Positions 60,249 to 64,000 of a DNA stretch of 64,000 bases are shown in pieces (position 1 is the stretch's first letter; every line of letters begins with the position of its first letter). The position numbers and the translations under genes are program-made. Location of the stretch: NCBI RefSeq assembly GCF_014898055.3, contig NW_023601322.1, positions 65,810,740 to 65,874,739 on the forward strand. Reading direction: 5' to 3'. Origin of the DNA: Talpa occidentalis. Taxonomy: Eukaryota; Chordata; Mammalia; Eulipotyphla; Talpidae. The notes under the pieces are model-generated. The model worked only from the letters and a program-made list of their open reading frames with translations. It was not told where the DNA came from and did no database searches.

Positions 60249-60352
60249 TTCAGCTGCAGCTCAGTGCGGAAAGTGTGGGGGAGGTGTATATAAAGAGTAC
60301 GGAGACTGGCCAGTACTTGGCCATGGACACCGACGGGCTTTTATACGGCTCA
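60249..60352 (+). CDS. FGF1: FGF1 coding exon 2 (residues 57-91)
   Basis: This 104-base exon completes Ile57 (A from the previous exon, TT here) and continues [20 protein letters not shown] through to DGLLYGS, residue 91. It forms central strands of the beta-trefoil core. The acceptor is a pyrimidine-rich tract ending ttatttcag; the donor is TCA|gtaagt. The exon ends in phase 0, so the missing final exon should start with residue 92 (Gln in the family). Sequence is essentially identical to human as I recall it, with no frameshift or stop. Together the two exons encode 91 of about 155 residues; the missing part holds the main heparin-binding basic patch. Skipping this exon shifts the frame, matching a reported truncated FGF1 form of about 60 residues. 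Confidence 0.97.
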
Positions 60353-60629
60353 GTAAGTATGAGGCTGACATGCTTCCAGACGCGGCCAAGGTTTGAGGTT
60401 TCCAGAAATCTTGTTACTTTGAATGATGCAAACTATAAAGCAACAATTAGTCTCTGTTTGTTATTTTTTCCAGTAGGATTCCCACTCTCTATCCTACCTT
60501 ATTTTAAGCACAAGCATAAGAGAGTCTCTTGCAGTGTTTTCTCAAAATACTCAAACATATTATCCCATAGAGGAGACATTGATTGAAATTTGGTAACTCA
60601 TCAGTTAGTTACTCCTTTCAGAATGCCTA

Positions 60630-60935
60630 CTTCCACTTTCTTCATTCACTCTAAAAATGTTTCTTGAGCATCTACCACATGCTCTAGATCCTCTACTTTT
60701 CATAAAAGTTACAGAGCCCGGAATCCAGCAATTTATGTCACATGGAAAACATTTCAGTCACGGACCTTTAATATTGCAAGAGCCATCTTGTTATAGGATA
60801 AAAAGTTAGTAATTTAGTCAACAAACACTTATCAAATATTCCTGTGTCTAGGTACTATTAAGTGCTGAAGGTATGCAAACATGAATGAGCCACATCCCTG
60901 TTCAAGAAGCACAGTCCAAGAATTTATTCAGTAAC
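60630..60935 (+). repeat. L2 fragments
   Basis: ttcattcactctaaaaatgt, ttcttgagcatctaccacat and, restarting at 60815, agtcaacaaacacttatcaa, ctaggtactattaagtgctg. Confidence 0.7.
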
Positions 60936-61865
60936 CGAAATCCTCCACCACTCCCTTTCCACTCCTTCGCTTTCCAAGTCAATACTTTATATAGTTTGAC
61001 ACAGTATATAATCATCTTTGTGAGAAAAGAACAGAAATAGAGGCAATCTGATTTGCCCCATTAGTATCTCTAGTAAAAGATTTGACTGGAAAGAGAGTTG
61101 AAGTCAGGTCCAGGTTTTGAAATTATTTCTGGATTTCAGTGATCCTTTCTGTTTATCCTAATAACTGATAATTAAGGTTTGGCTGTAATTCACAGTCCAG
61201 GCCAAATCCCTTTCTTCCCTTTTATGAAGATGTCTACTAAAAGGCAATAAGTAGGAGGATTTTACTCTGGGGCGCCTTTAACTTTTGTCCTACTGCCAAG
61301 TTGCAGTGCACAAGCCCTCTCTTCAAGCTATGGAGTCTCAGTCAAGGTTCAGGATGTGAATGAAGTTCAGTTTTTTCATGGTACTAACTAGGGGTCAAAA
61401 GACAGACCCTCAGAGTAATAGGCAGCCTTTAGATAGGGGTCAACCAGAACAACCGGAAGGGGTTTGGAGTTAGGCAATGACAACACTTAGGGAGTAGGTC
61501 TTATTTTTTTTGTTAAAGATGATTCTTTCAATTGGTGATAAAATCAACTGACTAACCAGTCATTCAATCTCATAACTGAATCTTATGCCTCTACCACGTT
61601 GGCAAATTACTGGCTTACTCAGTCTTGTCTAAAATGAGCATAGAAATTGAAAGGAACTACTGCATTCAGGCTGAAGAGTGCTCAGAGAGACAGCACAGGC
61701 AGCCCATCCACCAGTGCACCAGAGGGGCTCCACCAATGGTAATTACAGACAAATAATCAGCATATGAGTCCTTACTCTCATTATTTCTTAGGTTATATAT
61801 TATAGTTATATGGCTTTCCCCCTTGAAATAAGTTTTGATGTTTTATAACCTGCTTTTACTTGTAT
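60936..61865. other. Intronic, nothing recognised
   Basis: No gene and no nameable repeat. Confidence 0.4.
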
Positions 61866-61879
61866 AAAAATGAGGGAGA

Positions 61880-62145
61880 GGGGCCTCCCCTGGTGGTGAA
61901 GTTGTTGAGTGCTGGCCTGCAAAGCTGCCCGCAGCCTCTGCAGCGCCGGTTCCATCCCCGGCCACTGGCGAGGATCCCATATGGCGCAGCAGACCTCTCC
62001 TGCCACTCCCGCTGCTCTCCTCAGCAGTGTACTTCGTAGGTCTGCCTGTTCTGTTCCCTGCTCTGGCTCTGGTGAATTCTCTCACCCTCCCGCGCTTCTG
62101 ACTGTACCCAGTGCTTGTATAAAATATATAAATAAATCTTTAAAA
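61880..62145 (+). repeat. tRNA-derived SINE
   Basis: Begins ggggcctcccctggtggtga, has cagcgccggttccatccccg, tail ataaataaatctttaaa. Duplication aaaaatgagggaga at 61866-61879 and 62146-62159. Confidence 0.94.
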
Positions 62146-62399
62146 AAAAATGAGGGAGAACACCCCCAAATCCAATTTCCTTTAGGTTCCACATAACCCC
62201 TTCTCGCACCCTAATCCTGACTATTACTGTAATTTATTTCAAATACTCAGAATGATCTGAATGTACTATGCTGAATAATTTTTCTATTTCTCCATTGATA
62301 AAGAGAAGTTCCAGAATGTGAACGCAGTTCTGTCTCATGGTCTTAACCAATTCCAGGCATTAAAACCCTCTGATTCAAATTTGTGTATATGCAGAAAAG

Positions 62400-62400
<1 letters not shown>

Positions 62401-62464
<64 letters not shown>
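62401..62464. repeat. Perfect (GATA)16 microsatellite
   Basis: Sixteen uninterrupted GATA units, followed by tttaaaaaaataag. Confidence 0.98.
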
Positions 62465-63534
62465 TTTAAAAAAATAAGTTTGAAAGGCTATTTACCACGA
62501 CACTAATATAAAGATCTCTGGGGAATGGCAAATGGCTAATTTTATGTGAATGCCATCCTGTACCTTCCAATTTTTCTATAGTGGATATATGTCACCTATG
62601 TAGTTAGTGGGAAAGCATGCTAAATATAAAAATGAAAATAACAGGTATGAATCAACTGTTAATCCCCATGCCCTTGGCACTGCACCAAGTGCATAACAAG
62701 TGCTGACAAATCCTGGTGTCAGGACGGATGGAGCACCTCCGATTTGGCCTGCTGACTCAGCCTGTGACTCAGTCATTTTGTGTGTCAACTGCTAGAGAGT
62801 AATAGAGACATCAGCTGAGGCACGTGGCCATCTTTAGCTTCATCACAGAGCACAAGCCTAATGCCCACTGAGGGGTGTCATAGGGATAGCTCTCCCTGCT
62901 GGGGAGTGGGCAACCCACACAGGTTCAAAACTCCCTGCTTCCCCAGTCCCAACAATATACATCATTATCTGGACTAAGTCCCTCTAGGGATCCAGATACA
63001 CAATTAAATACTGCATCTGTGTCCCATTCTGTTCTAAAATGATCCAAAGTATCTCACCCAGTTGTCACTGCACTAGACTACAAATGAATAAGCAGCAGGA
63101 TATTTCCTATTACATGGTTCCTTGCTGATCAAAAATAACTTTACTGAGTGCTTTATATGATCTCAAGAATCAAATTAAATTCATCACCTGTTATTTGCAA
63201 GTCTGTGTGTCTGGGAGGTAAAAACAAGGCTGACAAGACTCCATCTCTTCCCTTGGTAGAGTTTATTGTTTTATGAAGGAAACATGCCCACAAAGAGAGA
63301 ATAAGGAACCATATAACTGTAAACACCAAAAAGAATCACCAACTACTGTGGATAAAGAGATGACAGAGAAGTCACAACTTGGAGTGGATGCAAAGTTGAT
63401 ATACAGCATAACTTTTTTAATACACCTAACTTATATGCAAATATAAAAGTGTATTTTAAAATCTTGACAAATAGAAAGTTCAAATAACCAGGGTTCCTCC
63501 CATTTTCTAAAGAGATGAATTACAAGTGAAAAAG
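62465..63534. other. Intronic, nothing recognised
   Basis: AT-rich non-coding DNA; possible L2-like words near 63150-63310 (agtttattgttttatgaagg). No gene. Confidence 0.4.
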
Positions 63535-63544
63535 TAGTGGCTGG

Positions 63545-63815
63545 GGGACCTCCCTGGTGGTGCAAGGGGTTAAGACACAGCACTGTGAAGCTATCCACAG
63601 ACACTGCAGCACGAGTGTGATTCCCCAGCCACTTGGCGCTGCAGACCTCTCCTGTCTCTCCCGCTGCTCCCCTCAGCAGTGTATTTCAGTCAGTCTGCCT
63701 GGTCTGCTCCCCACTCTGTCTCTGGTGAATCCTCTCACCCTCCCCACACATCTGGCCTGTACCCTAGTTCTTGTATGCATAAATAAATAAATATTTTTTT
63801 AAAAAAAAGAAAATA
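63545..63815 (+). repeat. Second-form SINE
   Basis: Begins gggacctccctggtggtgca, ends tatgcataaataaataaata and A-rich tail. Duplication tagtggctgg at 63535-63544 and 63816-63825. Confidence 0.92.
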
Positions 63816-63854
63816 TAGTGGCTGGTAAATATCTTTTTTTTAAATTTAAATTTT

Positions 63855-64000
63855 TTTTAAAGATTTATTTATTTATTTATACAAGCACTGGGTATAGTCA
63901 GAAGCACGGGAGGGTGAGAGAATTCACCAGAGCCAGAGCAGGGAACAGAACAGGCAGATCAACGAAATACACTGCTGAGGGGAGCAGCTCGCGCCATGTG
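63855..64000 (-). repeat. SINE cut by the window edge
   Basis: 3' part of a minus-strand copy: aagatttatttatttattta, tacaagcactgggtatagtc, gagaattcaccagagccaga, stopping at cgccatgtg. Confidence 0.93.

Larger units (their letters stand above)
60353..64000 (+). other. FGF1: FGF1 intron after coding exon 2 (partial)
   Basis: The phase-0 intron begins gtaagtatg and runs off the window. It contains an L2 fragment, two complete SINEs plus one cut by the window edge, and a GATA microsatellite. The FGF1 frame stays open for 77 codons into this intron (stop at 60584-60586). The final coding exon was not found before 64000. Confidence 0.92.

Noticed and set aside
62401..62464. CRISPR-like array
   Set aside because: Simple 4-base microsatellite without spacers, in an animal genome.

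Overview
The window is mammalian nuclear DNA. It lies inside one gene, FGF1 (acidic fibroblast growth factor), read on the + strand. Two coding exons are recognisable. Coding exon 1 is at 45118-45286 (residues 1-56 plus one base). Coding exon 2 is at 60249-60352 (completes residue 57, then to residue 91). Both have canonical splice sites and matching phase. The last coding exon, which carries the heparin-binding C-terminal half, is not present and should lie beyond base 64000. The exon at 45084 starts with a splice acceptor 34 bases before the ATG, so the 45 kb upstream is probably the long intron that separates the alternative untranslated first exons from the coding part. I could not locate any of those leader exons by eye.

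Everything else is intronic or flanking non-coding DNA, mostly interspersed repeats. The youngest are 18 tRNA-derived SINEs about 270-330 bases long, most with clear target-site duplications. They occur as a GC-rich form and a second form, and include a nested cluster at 6.9-8.2 kb. Older layers are MIR and L2 fragments throughout, L1 3' ends, MER5-type hAT fragments, a MaLR-like LTR, a two-LTR endogenous retrovirus-like element at 37.7-39.7 kb with a related solo LTR at 40.8 kb, and a decayed Tigger1 transposon at 53.45-56.17 kb. There are no Alu, B1/B2, bovine or canine SINEs that I recognise. With Leu at FGF1 residue 20, as I recall for cattle, this suggests a laurasiatherian mammal, but I cannot name the species.

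Layout: 1-45083, upstream intron or flank with repeats and the ERV; 45084-45286, exon; 45287-60248, intron of 14,962 bases with the Tigger1 block and a 54-base tandem duplication; 60249-60352, exon; 60353-64000, start of the next intron. No other protein-coding gene, RNA gene or CRISPR array was supported. Long open frames elsewhere fall in SINEs, the ERV or simple repeats and have no coding signature.

No new multi-gene system is visible. The observations most worth checking are rearrangement scars: a 76-base segment of Tigger1 copied into a nearby SINE, a 77-base inverted repeat with a 775-base spacer, several unexplained dispersed repeat pairs, and the perfect 54-base tandem duplication.
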